A stretch of DNA of 64,000 bases from Pseudomonas japonica (GTDB lineage: Bacteria > Pseudomonadota > Gammaproteobacteria > Pseudomonadales > Pseudomonadaceae): contig NZ_FZOL01000028.1 of NCBI RefSeq assembly GCF_900188455.1, positions 25,527 to 89,526 of the forward strand, read 5' to 3'. Made by a program: the position numbers and the translations under genes. Of the stretch, positions 51,509-62,666 are shown piece after piece; the first letter of the stretch is position 1; each line of letters opens with the position of its first letter. Under the pieces are notes generated by a model. It had not been told where the DNA came from, did not search any database, and saw nothing but the letters and a program-made list of their open reading frames with translations.

Positions 51509-53974
51509 ATGTTCCGTGTAGATCCCTTGGCCGGCGCCATCGCGCTGGTCATCGGCAGCCTTGCCGTGCCTGTCGTTCAGGCCGATGAGTCCGCCAGCGG
51601 CGCCAGAAGCGACAAGCTCGACACCGTGGTGGTGGTCGGCACCCGCCGCAGCGATGTGACCGCCCTGGAAAGCGCGGCGCCGGTGGATGTCCTCAGCGCC
51701 GAGCGCCTGGAGGAAACCGGCGCCCGCGACCTGTCCGGCGCCCTCACCGCACTGTCGCCGTCCTTCAGCTTCCCGCAGTCGCCCCAGGGCGCCTTCGCCG
51801 GCTCCATCGCCCAGGGCGCTTCGCTGCGCGGCCTGGCCTCGGACCAGGTGCTGGTGCTGGTCAACGGCAAGCGCCGCCACAGCAGCGCCAACGTCACCCG
51901 CCAGAGCCTGGCCAACGGCCGCGGCGCGGCGGCGGTCGATCTCAGCCTGATCCCGCTGAGCGCGGTGTCGCGGGTCGAAATCCTGCGCGATGGCGCGGCC
52001 GCCCAGTACGGCTCCGACGCCATCGCCGGGGTGATCAATATCGTGCTCAAGGAGAACGACGACGGCGGCAACCTCGGCTACCGCTTCGGCGGCTACGACA
52101 AGGGCGACGGCCTGCAGCGCAAGCTCAGTGGCTGGAAAGGCTTCGCCCTGCCCAACGACGGTTTCCTCACCCTGTCCTTCGATGCCGGCAACCAGGACCC
52201 GGCCAGCGATACCCGGCCGGACAACCGCATCTTCTATCCCGGTGACACCAGCGTGAACACACCGCGCGAGCAGAACAACCGCTACCGTACCTGGCGCTGG
52301 GGTTCGGGCGGCGTGTCCGACCAGTACAACTTCGTCGCCAACAGCGAGATCGGCGTCGGCGACGGCCTGACCGCCTACGGCTTCGCCACCTACGCGCACA
52401 AGAACACCGACGCCGAGGGCTTCTTCGATCCGCCCACCACCCTGCGCAACAACTACGGCAGCGTCGCCCTGTCGCGCTACCCGGACGGGCGTCTGCCGAT
52501 CACCCTCTACGCCCTGGAGGACTACGCCGTCACCGGCGGCCTGCGCTACGAAAACGAGCACCTGGGCAAGTTCGACCTGGCCGCCAACTATGGCAACGAC
52601 ACCCTGGAATCCAGCGACCGCGATGCGATCAACCCCAGCTGGGGCACGGCCAGCCCGTACAACATCGATACCGGCAAGCGCGAGAACGAACAGCGCAACC
52701 TGACCCTGGACTGGGTTCGCGACTTCCCCACCGACCTGCTGACCAAGCCGCTGACCGTCTCCGCCGGCCTGGCCTGGCGCAAGGAAAACTACCGCCTGAG
52801 CGCCGGCGAGGCCGCGGGCTGGCAGAACGGCGCGCTGTTCAACACCCTCGACCCGATCACCAGGCGCCGCCTTCCGGGCTACTACTCGGGCATCACCCAG
52901 GTCGATGCCGCCGCACTCGAGCGCAAGGTCTTCGGCGCCTATCTGGATCTCGAAGGACAGCTCACCGACAAGTTCCAGGCCGGTCTGGCGGTGCGCTCCG
53001 AGCATTACTCGGACTTCGGCGACACCACCAACGGCAAGCTGTCGCTGCGCTACGACTTCACCCCGCAGATCGCCGCCCGCGGCAGCATCAGCAGCGGTTA
53101 TCGCGCGCCGTCACTGGTACAGAGCGGGCTGTCGTCGTTCAGCGTGCAGGTGGTGGAACAGCCGTCGGGCAGTGGCAACTGGGTCGAGGTGCAACAACGC
53201 ACCCTGCGCGCCGACAGCCCGGAAGCGGCGCTGCTCGGCGGTCGCGCGCTGAAGCCCGAGGAGTCCACCAACTATTCCCTGGGCCTGGTCTGGCGGCCGC
53301 TGAGCAATGCCTCGCTGAGCGTCGACGCCTATCGCATCGACATCGACAACCGCATCACCCTTTCCGACCAGTTGCCCTCCAGCGTGGTCGGGCCGATCTT
53401 CGCCGGCACGCCCTACGCCAATATCCAGAGCGCGGCGTTCTACACCAATATCGCCGACACCCGTACCGACGGCATCGAGCTGAGCGGACAGTACCAGCTG
53501 AACCTGGCGGCCTATGGGCGGCTGGACCTGAACGCCGGCTTCGCCAAGACCCGCACACGCATCACCGACCTGCGCGATGTCGGCGGCATCAGTGGCGAGC
53601 AGATCGTCGGCCGGACCACCCAGGGCCTGATCGAACACGGCACCCCGGACAACAAACTGACCCTGAGTGCCAACTGGCTCTACGAGAACTGGGGCCTGAC
53701 GGTCACCCAGCGCCGCTATGGCGAATGGAAAAGCCTCAACGCCAGCAACCCGGCGCTGGACCAGACCTTCGGTGCGCAATGGGTGACCGATCTGGACCTT
53801 AGCTATCGCTTCGACCTGGGATTGAAGCTGTCGGTGGGGGCGATCAACCTGTTCGACAGTCACCCGGACAAGTCGAAAGGCGCCCAGCTGTATGGCGTGC
53901 CGAAGTATTCGATCACTTCGCCGGAGGGGGCGCAGGGGGCGTTCTACTACACGAGTGTCAGTTATGACTTCTGA
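51509..53974 (+). CDS. TonB-dependent outer-membrane receptor
   Basis: An 821-aa protein with ACAGGAG upstream of the ATG. The signal peptide ends PVVQAD. TonB-box-like DTVVVVGTRR, then a plug with ASLRGLASDQVLVLVNGKRR, PLSAVSRVEILRDGAAAQYG and SDAIAGVINIVLK. The barrel ends FYYTSVSYDF with a terminal Phe. The plug resembles the iron-complex/unknown-substrate receptors in which NGKRRH follows VLVLV. It lies 60 nt behind the first receptor and is probably cotranscribed with it. The two are not close relatives of one another. Substrate unknown. Confidence 0.88.
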   Translation: MFRVDPLAGAIALVIGSLAVPVVQADESASGARSDKLDTVVVVGTRRSDVTALESAAPVDVLSAERLEETGARDLSGALTALSPSFSFPQSPQGAFAGSIAQGASLRGLASDQVLVLVNGKRRHSSANVTRQSLANGRGAAAVDLSLIPLSAVSRVEILRDGAAAQYGSDAIAGVINIVLKENDDGGNLGYRFGGYDKGDGLQRKLSGWKGFALPNDGFLTLSFDAGNQDPASDTRPDNRIFYPGDTSVNTPREQNNRYRTWRWGSGGVSDQYNFVANSEIGVGDGLTAYGFATYAHKNTDAEGFFDPPTTLRNNYGSVALSRYPDGRLPITLYALEDYAVTGGLRYENEHLGKFDLAANYGNDTLESSDRDAINPSWGTASPYNIDTGKRENEQRNLTLDWVRDFPTDLLTKPLTVSAGLAWRKENYRLSAGEAAGWQNGALFNTLDPITRRRLPGYYSGITQVDAAALERKVFGAYLDLEGQLTDKFQAGLAVRSEHYSDFGDTTNGKLSLRYDFTPQIAARGSISSGYRAPSLVQSGLSSFSVQVVEQPSGSGNWVEVQQRTLRADSPEAALLGGRALKPEESTNYSLGLVWRPLSNASLSVDAYRIDIDNRITLSDQLPSSVVGPIFAGTPYANIQSAAFYTNIADTRTDGIELSGQYQLNLAAYGRLDLNAGFAKTRTRITDLRDVGGISGEQIVGRTTQGLIEHGTPDNKLTLSANWLYENWGLTVTQRRYGEWKSLNASNPALDQTFGAQWVTDLDLSYRFDLGLKLSVGAINLFDSHPDKSKGAQLYGVPKYSITSPEGAQGAFYYTSVSYDF

Positions 53975-54106
53975 CGGCGTCCGGGCAGCGGCCGATGACG
54001 TACACGTCGGGCACCTGACCAACCCCCATGCGGTTGGCCAGGTTGGCCGCGAAACTCATCTCTGGTCAATCCGGCCGTCCGCGACGTTTGCCACTGTCAT
54101 GAACGC

Positions 54107-54125
54107 TATGGCATAAAACGCCATA
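54107..54125. promoter_or_regulatory. Inverted repeat upstream of parD
   Basis: TATGGC and GCCATA, 7 bp apart, 26 bp before the parD ATG. Ribbon-helix-helix antitoxins bind such repeats to repress their own operon. Confidence 0.5.
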
Positions 54126-54151
54126 TCAATCGCTGAACCGGAAGCTGTGCC

Positions 54152-54406
54152 ATGGCTACCCACAATGTCATCGTCCCTAACCCCATGGAAAAATCCATCG
54201 AGGATCTGGTCGACAGCGGCCGCTACCAGAACTTCAGCGAAGCTGTGCGTGCCGGTCTGCGCCTGCTGCTGGAACATGAGGCAAAGGAAGCTGCTCGGCT
54301 CGAAGCCCTGCGCAGTGCCACTTCGACTGGCATGATGCAACTGGAGGCCGGGGATTTCGATGAAGTTGCCACAGAGGATCTGGACCGATATCTGGAGAGC
54401 CTGTGA
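54152..54406 (+). CDS. parD: ParD-like ribbon-helix-helix antitoxin
   Basis: An 84-aa protein. The N-terminal NVIVPNPMEKSIEDLVDSGR and NFSEAVRAGLRLLLEHEA form the ribbon-helix-helix DNA-binding part of the ParD family. The acidic C-terminus (MQLEAGDFDEVATEDLDRYL) would wrap around the toxin. Its stop overlaps the toxin ATG by 4 nt, the usual type II arrangement. It should neutralise ParE and repress the operon. Confidence 0.88.
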   Translation: MATHNVIVPNPMEKSIEDLVDSGRYQNFSEAVRAGLRLLLEHEAKEAARLEALRSATSTGMMQLEAGDFDEVATEDLDRYLESL

Positions 54407-54750
54407 AATTACGAATTTCCCGGCAGGCCCGCGATGATATCGCGGACATCCTCCGCTTCACCCAGGACAAGTTCGGACCAGGCGCACGCCGACGCTACCA
54501 GGAATTGCTGCAAGCGGGACTGCATGCCATCGGTGATGATCCGCAACGAGCAGGTAGTCAGGCACGAGAAGAGATCGCTGCGGGTCTCAGAAGTCTTCAC
54601 CTGATCTTCTGCCGCAGCCAGACCCGGGTACTGAAACCCCGCCATATCCTTTTCTATCGGCAAGGTCGTGATGAGGTGGTCGAGGTAGTTCGGGTTCTGC
54701 ATGAAGTCATGGAACTCGCCTCCCATCTCCACCAGAGCCCGGCACCCTGA
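54403..54750 (+). CDS. parE: ParE-like toxin of the RelE/ParE superfamily
   Basis: A 115-aa protein starting KLRISRQARDDIADILRFTQ, with GLRSLHLIFCRSQTRV and RHILFYRQGRDEVVEVVRVLH, the characteristic strand pattern of ParE (gyrase-targeting) toxins. The last 10-15 residues (LASHLHQSPAP) extend beyond the usual end. A terminator lies directly behind. The pair sits between the TonB receptors and nfuA without mobile-element genes around it. Confidence 0.87.
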   Translation: MKLRISRQARDDIADILRFTQDKFGPGARRRYQELLQAGLHAIGDDPQRAGSQAREEIAAGLRSLHLIFCRSQTRVLKPRHILFYRQGRDEVVEVVRVLHEVMELASHLHQSPAP

Positions 54751-54784
54751 AAAAAGAGCGGAGCCCTTGGGCTCCGCTCTTTTC
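54751..54784. terminator. Bidirectional terminator between parE and nfuA
   Basis: AAAAGAGCGGAGCCC-TTGG-GCTCCGCTCTTTT: long GC-rich stem with A-runs on the left and T-runs on the right, so it can end both convergent transcripts. It begins within one base of the parE stop and is 7 bp from the nfuA stop. Confidence 0.85.
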
Positions 54785-54790
54785 ATCGCC

Positions 54791-55375
54791 TCAGTAGTAG
54801 GCGTTTTCTTTCTGCGAGTGGTCGGTCACGTCGCGTACGCCCTTCAACTCCGGAATGCGTTCGAGCAGGGTGCGCTCGATGCCGTCCTTCAGGGTCACGT
54901 CGGCCTGGCCGCAGCCCTGGCAACCGCCGCCGAACTGCAGTACGGCGATGCCGTCCTCGACCACTTCGATCAGGCTGACCTGACCACCGTGGCTGGCCAG
55001 CCCCGGGTTGATCTCGGTCTGCAGGTAGTAGTTGATCCGCTCGTTCAGCGGGCTGTCGTCGTTGACCATCGGGACCTTGGCGTTCGGTGCCTTGATGGTC
55101 AGCTGGCCGCCCATGCGGTCGGTGGCGTAGTCGACGACGGCGTCGTCGAGAAACGGCTCGCTGACGGCGTCGATGTAGGCGGTAAAGCTCTTCAGACCCA
55201 GCGCGGTATCTTCCGGCTTTTCTTCACCTGGCTTGCAGTAGGCAATGCAGGTTTCGGCATATTGGGTGCCGGGTTGGGTGATGAACACGCGAATACCGAT
55301 TCCCGGGGTGTTCTGCTTGGACAGCAGATCGGCCAGGTAATCGTGCGCGGCGTCGGTAATGGTTATGGCACTCAT
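54791..55375 (-). CDS. nfuA: Fe-S biogenesis protein NfuA
   Basis: A 194-aa protein. The N-terminal degenerate A-type (HesB-like) domain, about 1-95, lacks the three scaffold Cys pattern. The C-terminal Nfu domain carries the cluster-binding C-x-x-C in FGGGCQGCGQADVTLKDGIE. It carries [4Fe-4S] clusters to target enzymes, especially under oxidative or iron stress. In P. aeruginosa, as I recall, the gene also lies next to cti and metH, and the same neighbourhood is seen here. Confidence 0.94.
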   Translation of the reverse strand: MSAITITDAAHDYLADLLSKQNTPGIGIRVFITQPGTQYAETCIAYCKPGEEKPEDTALGLKSFTAYIDAVSEPFLDDAVVDYATDRMGGQLTIKAPNAKVPMVNDDSPLNERINYYLQTEINPGLASHGGQVSLIEVVEDGIAVLQFGGGCQGCGQADVTLKDGIERTLLERIPELKGVRDVTDHSQKENAYY

Positions 55376-55473
55376 GGAATTTCCTCACAGGCTTGTCGGC
55401 AGTTTACGACATGCGCGGCGGCGAACAAAGTCCCAGCAATTGAGTCGGGAAATAAAATGTGGGCCTGCTGTGC

Positions 55474-55540
55474 AGGCCTTCGCGAGCAAGCTCGCTCCCA
55501 CAAAGGCCACTGTGGGAGCGAGCTTGCTCGCGAAGGGCCG
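55474..55540. repeat. Short REP-type hairpin of a second arm family
   Basis: TTCGCGAGCAAGCTCGCTCC and its complement GGAGCGAGCTTGCTCGCGAA around CACAAAGGCCACTGTG. This arm differs from the GTAGGAGCGTGGCTTGCC family. It lies between cti and nfuA. Confidence 0.8.
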
Positions 55541-55557
55541 CAAAGCGGCCCCAAAAT

Positions 55558-57858
55558 TCACAGGTTCTCGTAGCGGTTCATGTCCAGCACCCCCGCCTCC
55601 ACCGGATCGGTCTCCTGGATGTAGGTATTGAGGTCATGGAAGTAGCGCCAGAACTGCGGATGACTGCGGCGCACGCCCCAGCGCATGACCACGCGCTCGA
55701 AACGGTCCTTGTCGTCGCGCGCCGCCTCCAGGTCCTCGACGAACTCCGGCACATCGCTGGCCGGCACGTTGAACATGAAGTTCGGATAGCTGCTCAGCAC
55801 CCCGGGAACCAGGGTCAGGGTGTCCAGACCCGGCTGGTAACGGTAGGCCTCGCCCAGCATGAAGGCGACGTTGCTGTGCGCCCGGTTGCGCAACAGGCTG
55901 TAGACCTGACGCTGGCCGCCCTGCCCCTCGATCCGCAGCAGGGTCGCCTCGGGCAACTGGCCGATGACCTTGAGCCCCGCCGCCGGTCGCGAAACCAGGC
56001 GGCTGAGCACCTGCTCGACATCGCGAAACGCCTCGCTCATCTGCGGCCGCGAGCAGTAAGCGCCAGTGCAGCGGTTGATCGGGTCCGGCGCCGCGTTGAG
56101 GCTGCCGGTGCGCTCGATCAGCTTGAGACCGAAATCACGCACGGGATGGTGCGGATCGAGCTTCAGCGCGCTCGGCGTGCTGGTGTCGATCTCCTCGTAG
56201 TCCATCCACATCTTCACCTTGCCGCTGTTCTGGTACCAGTTGCTCAGCACCGCGCCGCGCTTGCTGGCCGGCATCAGGCGCAGGAAGTTGACCTCGGCGC
56301 CGTTGCGGATCAGGTCGAAGTACAGCCGCGTCTGCGCCTGGTGCGAGACGTTGCCGAACACGTCGAAGTTGACCGCCAGTTGGTAGTAGGTGCGTTCGAA
56401 CAGCGGATAGTCGAACAACCACATGGTCAGCGGCACATCGCCGATCAGGCCCTTGGTCACCGAGGCGCTGTCGAAGTGGCGGAAGATGGTCAGCAGCGCG
56501 TTGTCATTGCCGGCCCACAGGGTCGACCAGCTCGGCGGCGGCATGTCGGCGTAGGTGTCGCGGCGCAGGCTTTCGTATTCGTTGCGCTTGTCGCGATAGG
56601 CATGCCAGAGGCTGAGAATGCTGCCAACGTCGTCGATCTGCCCGGGCATGGCCAGCAACGGCGTGGCTTCTTCACGATACGCGGCATCGGTGACGTAGCG
56701 GTCGTGGGCCGGCTCCTGGAACAGCGCCCAGAAGTTGTCGCGGATCACGTCGGTGGCGATCTGCCCGCGGCAGACCGGGCCACGGATGAAGGTGCGGACG
56801 AAGTACTCGGCGTTGTCCAGCATGAACTGGTAGCGCGCCACCGCGGGAATCGCCTCGAAGGTCTCGAACGGGTTGGCGCGGTGGCGCGGGCCGTAGCCCG
56901 GCAGCGATTTCGCGTGCCAGTCGCCGCTGTAGAACAACTGTTTCACGCGCTTGAGCTTTTGCGGCCCCAGCGGGTAGGTGATGTGGGTCTTGTGCACGAT
57001 CACGCCCTGCACGGGCATCAGCCGGTAATAGAAGTCGGTGCCTGGCGGATCGTTGGGCCGCCGCGTGGCGATCAGGTCGATGGGCTGGCCGCTCGGCGTG
57101 CGCGAGCGCACCCACTGGAAGAAGTGCCCCGGCTCGCCGCCGACGAAGTGGATGTGCGCGAGGAACAGATGTTCGTACAGCCAGCGGCCGACCAGTGCCT
57201 CGCTGGATCCGGGACGGTTGAGCAAGGCTTCCCAGTCCTCGATCTGCGCCGCTTCCCTGGCGCTCGCTCGCACCGGGTCCTGCTCCACCGGCGCGCCCTG
57301 GGCCAGCCAGCGCTGCAGGGTCTGGTACTGGGCGTCGGTGAGGCCGGTCACCGCCAGCGGCATGCCCTCCTGCGGGTGGGCCTTGGCGTAGGCATCGAAC
57401 TCGCCGGGTAGCGGGCAGATATTGTCGCGGTTGAGGCCAAGGACGATGTTGTCGGGAATCTTCGCGTTGGGCGCCAGCGGTTTGGCATGGCCCAGTTCCA
57501 GCATGCGCGCCATCAGCGCGGCCTGACTGCCGCGGCTGTCGAGCACCGAGCTGAAGCCCAGTTTCTGCCAGGCCGCGGGGCCGCTGGCATCGTAGAACAG
57601 CCGGGTCGGGGGCACCGCCTGGCTGCGGTCACCCTGATACACGGGAACTTTCGAGGCGCCGCGGCTGGCGCCCTCGGCGCTGCCCAGGTTGAGCTGGCAG
57701 GCGGCGTCGTTGCAGGCGTGGCAGGCCACGCACTTCTCGGTGAAGATCGGCTGGATATCCCGGGTGTAGGAGATCGTCGGGGAGTTCTGGGGGGCTTGCC
57801 CTAACGCCGCGCTACTGATGAGCAGAGCGAAGGCGCCGGCAATCAAGCGATGCACCAT
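55558..57858 (-). CDS. cti: Fatty acid cis/trans isomerase
   Basis: A 766-aa periplasmic c-type cytochrome enzyme. Signal peptide (MVHRLIAGAFALLISSAALG) and heme site C43-V-A-C46-H47 followed by ACNDAACQLNLGS, as in P. putida Cti. The long remaining chain is typical of the family and of full length. Cti converts cis-unsaturated membrane fatty acids to trans without shifting the bond, which stiffens the membrane rapidly under solvent or heat stress. A useful trait for a strain that degrades aromatics. It is divergent from metH. Confidence 0.94.
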   Translation of the reverse strand: MVHRLIAGAFALLISSAALGQAPQNSPTISYTRDIQPIFTEKCVACHACNDAACQLNLGSAEGASRGASKVPVYQGDRSQAVPPTRLFYDASGPAAWQKLGFSSVLDSRGSQAALMARMLELGHAKPLAPNAKIPDNIVLGLNRDNICPLPGEFDAYAKAHPQEGMPLAVTGLTDAQYQTLQRWLAQGAPVEQDPVRASAREAAQIEDWEALLNRPGSSEALVGRWLYEHLFLAHIHFVGGEPGHFFQWVRSRTPSGQPIDLIATRRPNDPPGTDFYYRLMPVQGVIVHKTHITYPLGPQKLKRVKQLFYSGDWHAKSLPGYGPRHRANPFETFEAIPAVARYQFMLDNAEYFVRTFIRGPVCRGQIATDVIRDNFWALFQEPAHDRYVTDAAYREEATPLLAMPGQIDDVGSILSLWHAYRDKRNEYESLRRDTYADMPPPSWSTLWAGNDNALLTIFRHFDSASVTKGLIGDVPLTMWLFDYPLFERTYYQLAVNFDVFGNVSHQAQTRLYFDLIRNGAEVNFLRLMPASKRGAVLSNWYQNSGKVKMWMDYEEIDTSTPSALKLDPHHPVRDFGLKLIERTGSLNAAPDPINRCTGAYCSRPQMSEAFRDVEQVLSRLVSRPAAGLKVIGQLPEATLLRIEGQGGQRQVYSLLRNRAHSNVAFMLGEAYRYQPGLDTLTLVPGVLSSYPNFMFNVPASDVPEFVEDLEAARDDKDRFERVVMRWGVRRSHPQFWRYFHDLNTYIQETDPVEAGVLDMNRYENL

Positions 57859-57919
57859 GTGCCGTATGTCCTGATTTCAAAAGGCTTTTCACGATTCTAC
57901 TGGTGGGCCGCGGTGCCAA

Positions 57920-57936
57920 CATGAATGAAATTCATG
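57920..57936. promoter_or_regulatory. MetR-like box between cti and metH
   Basis: CATGAATGAAATTCATG contains TGAA-N5-TTCA, the MetR consensus of enterobacteria, extended to 6-bp arms. It lies 81 bp upstream of the metH start and 61 bp from cti. Confidence 0.55.
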
Positions 57937-58017
57937 TAAATGTGCTGCGCGTCTAAAAAGCGCGCAGCTTTGTTATCATCCCGCCACTTTCGTCTTTGTC
58001 TGACCCAGGTAGTTCCA

Positions 58018-61725
<3,708 letters not shown>

Positions 61726-61743
61726 CACCGGGTTGTCCGCCCC

Positions 61744-61889
61744 TCGCGGGAACGTGGCTTGCTCTCGCGGGAACGTGGCTTGCCCTCGTAGGAGCGTGGC
61801 TTGCCCGCGAAGGACTGCGGAGCGGTCCCTGAATCTGCGCGAATTCGGGGACCGCTCCGCAGTCCTTCGCGGGCAAGCCACGCTCCTAC
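61744..61889. repeat. REP-doublet palindrome with two extra degenerate arm copies
   Basis: A complete hairpin spans 61788-61889 (arm GTAGGAGCGTGGCTTGCC, inner GGACTGCGGAGCGGTCC). Two altered copies of the left arm (CTCGCGGGAACGTGGCTTGC) precede it in tandem with a period of about 22 bp. Confidence 0.85.
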
Positions 61890-61967
61890 GAGGCAAGCCA
61901 GGCGTCCATGAGGGCATCTTCGCCAGAGCAGCTAGACTCTCCGTCACACCCCGACGAGGAGCAGACC

Positions 61968-62183
61968 ATGGACGACCCTCAAGGCAAGCCCCCAACCTTC
62001 TGGCAACTCCTGCACAGCGTCCTGGCCGCCGCCTTCGGTGTGCAGACCGGGAAGAACCGCGCCCGCGACTTCACCCATGGCAAACCCTCGCATTTCATCG
62101 CCATGGGCACCGCCTTCACCCTGGTGTTCATCCTCGTGCTCTACGGCCTGGTCCAGCTCGCCCTGCACCTGACCGCCCACTGA
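61968..62183 (+). CDS. DUF2970 small membrane protein
   Basis: A 71-aa protein from the ATG at 61968 (GAGGAGCAGACC upstream). It begins PPTFWQLLHSVLAAAFGVQT and has GKNRARDFTHGKPSHFIAMG, then one C-terminal membrane helix (about 46-67). This is the DUF2970 pattern. Function unknown. A strong terminator follows 20 bp after the stop, so it is monocistronic. Confidence 0.8.
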   Translation: MDDPQGKPPTFWQLLHSVLAAAFGVQTGKNRARDFTHGKPSHFIAMGTAFTLVFILVLYGLVQLALHLTAH

Positions 62184-62200
62184 TTACGCCCACGCAAACG

Positions 62201-62236
62201 AAAACCGCCCGCGGGGTCCATGCCGCGGGCGGTTTC
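62201..62236 (+). terminator. Rho-independent terminator after the DUF2970 gene
   Basis: AAACCGCCCGCGG and CCGCGGGCGGTTT form a long GC stem with an 8-nt loop (GGTCCATG). A-tract before and T-tract after allow termination from either side. Confidence 0.85.
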
Positions 62237-62277
62237 GGTTCAGGTCACGGTTACTGCTGCTCAGTCTTGGTGTTCCA

Positions 62278-62391
62278 TCACTGGTGACTGACCCAGTACA
62301 CGGCGGTAACGACCACGAGCACGATCAGGCAGAGAATTGCCCACGCGTCCACACTGCTGTCCGTCTTGCCGGTTTTGATCGGGTTTCCCAT
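62278..62391 (-). CDS. 37-aa single-span membrane protein
   Basis: A short frame from the ATG at 62391 to TGA at 62278 on the minus strand encodes MGNPIKTGKTDSSVDAW followed by AILCLIVLVVVTAVYWVSHQ. A near-perfect membrane helix is flanked by a polar N-terminus. GAGG lies 7 nt before the ATG, and a terminator follows downstream. The composition and ribosome site support a real small protein. I do not recognise a family and no function can be given. Confidence 0.65.
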   Translation of the reverse strand: MGNPIKTGKTDSSVDAWAILCLIVLVVVTAVYWVSHQ

Positions 62392-62543
62392 TGCATCGCC
62401 TCTTTTTGTAGTGGTTATGGGAATGCACACCCCCAGCAGTTAAGTTCAGCAATGTCCTTTGCTCAAGCAGGGACTTTTACCGCTCGGCGGACGGCCGGAT
62501 CACAGGCCAAACGCTAGCCAGTCTCACTTAGTCCAATCCGTTC

Positions 62544-62557
62544 TTTGCATATGCAAA
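62544..62557. promoter_or_regulatory. Perfect 14-bp palindrome upstream of cysI
   Basis: TTTGCATATGCAAA lies 110 bp before cysI in an AT-rich stretch (62520-62600) that stands out from its GC-rich surroundings. It may be a regulator site for the cysI promoter. CysB is a candidate but its sites are too loose to call. Confidence 0.4.
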
Positions 62558-62666
62558 AACATCACTTTTTCACATAAATACAAACTGCTATCTTTCCCCG
62601 GCTCCGCATCCGGAGTGCGCGGCCGTGCGCGCGATTAGCTGCAAGCAGCTTGAGAACAGGACCCCT

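Noticed and set aside
49214..53974. Siderophore uptake locus
   Set aside because: The two TonB receptors lack adjacent sigma/anti-sigma, siderophore synthesis or ABC genes, and their plug domains do not match a siderophore receptor I can name.
57945..57967. Terminator or riboswitch stem upstream of metH (CTGCGCG / CGCGCAG)
   Set aside because: A 7-bp stem without a U-tract and with a 9-nt loop. It shows no features of a cobalamin or SAM riboswitch, and the leader is too short for one.
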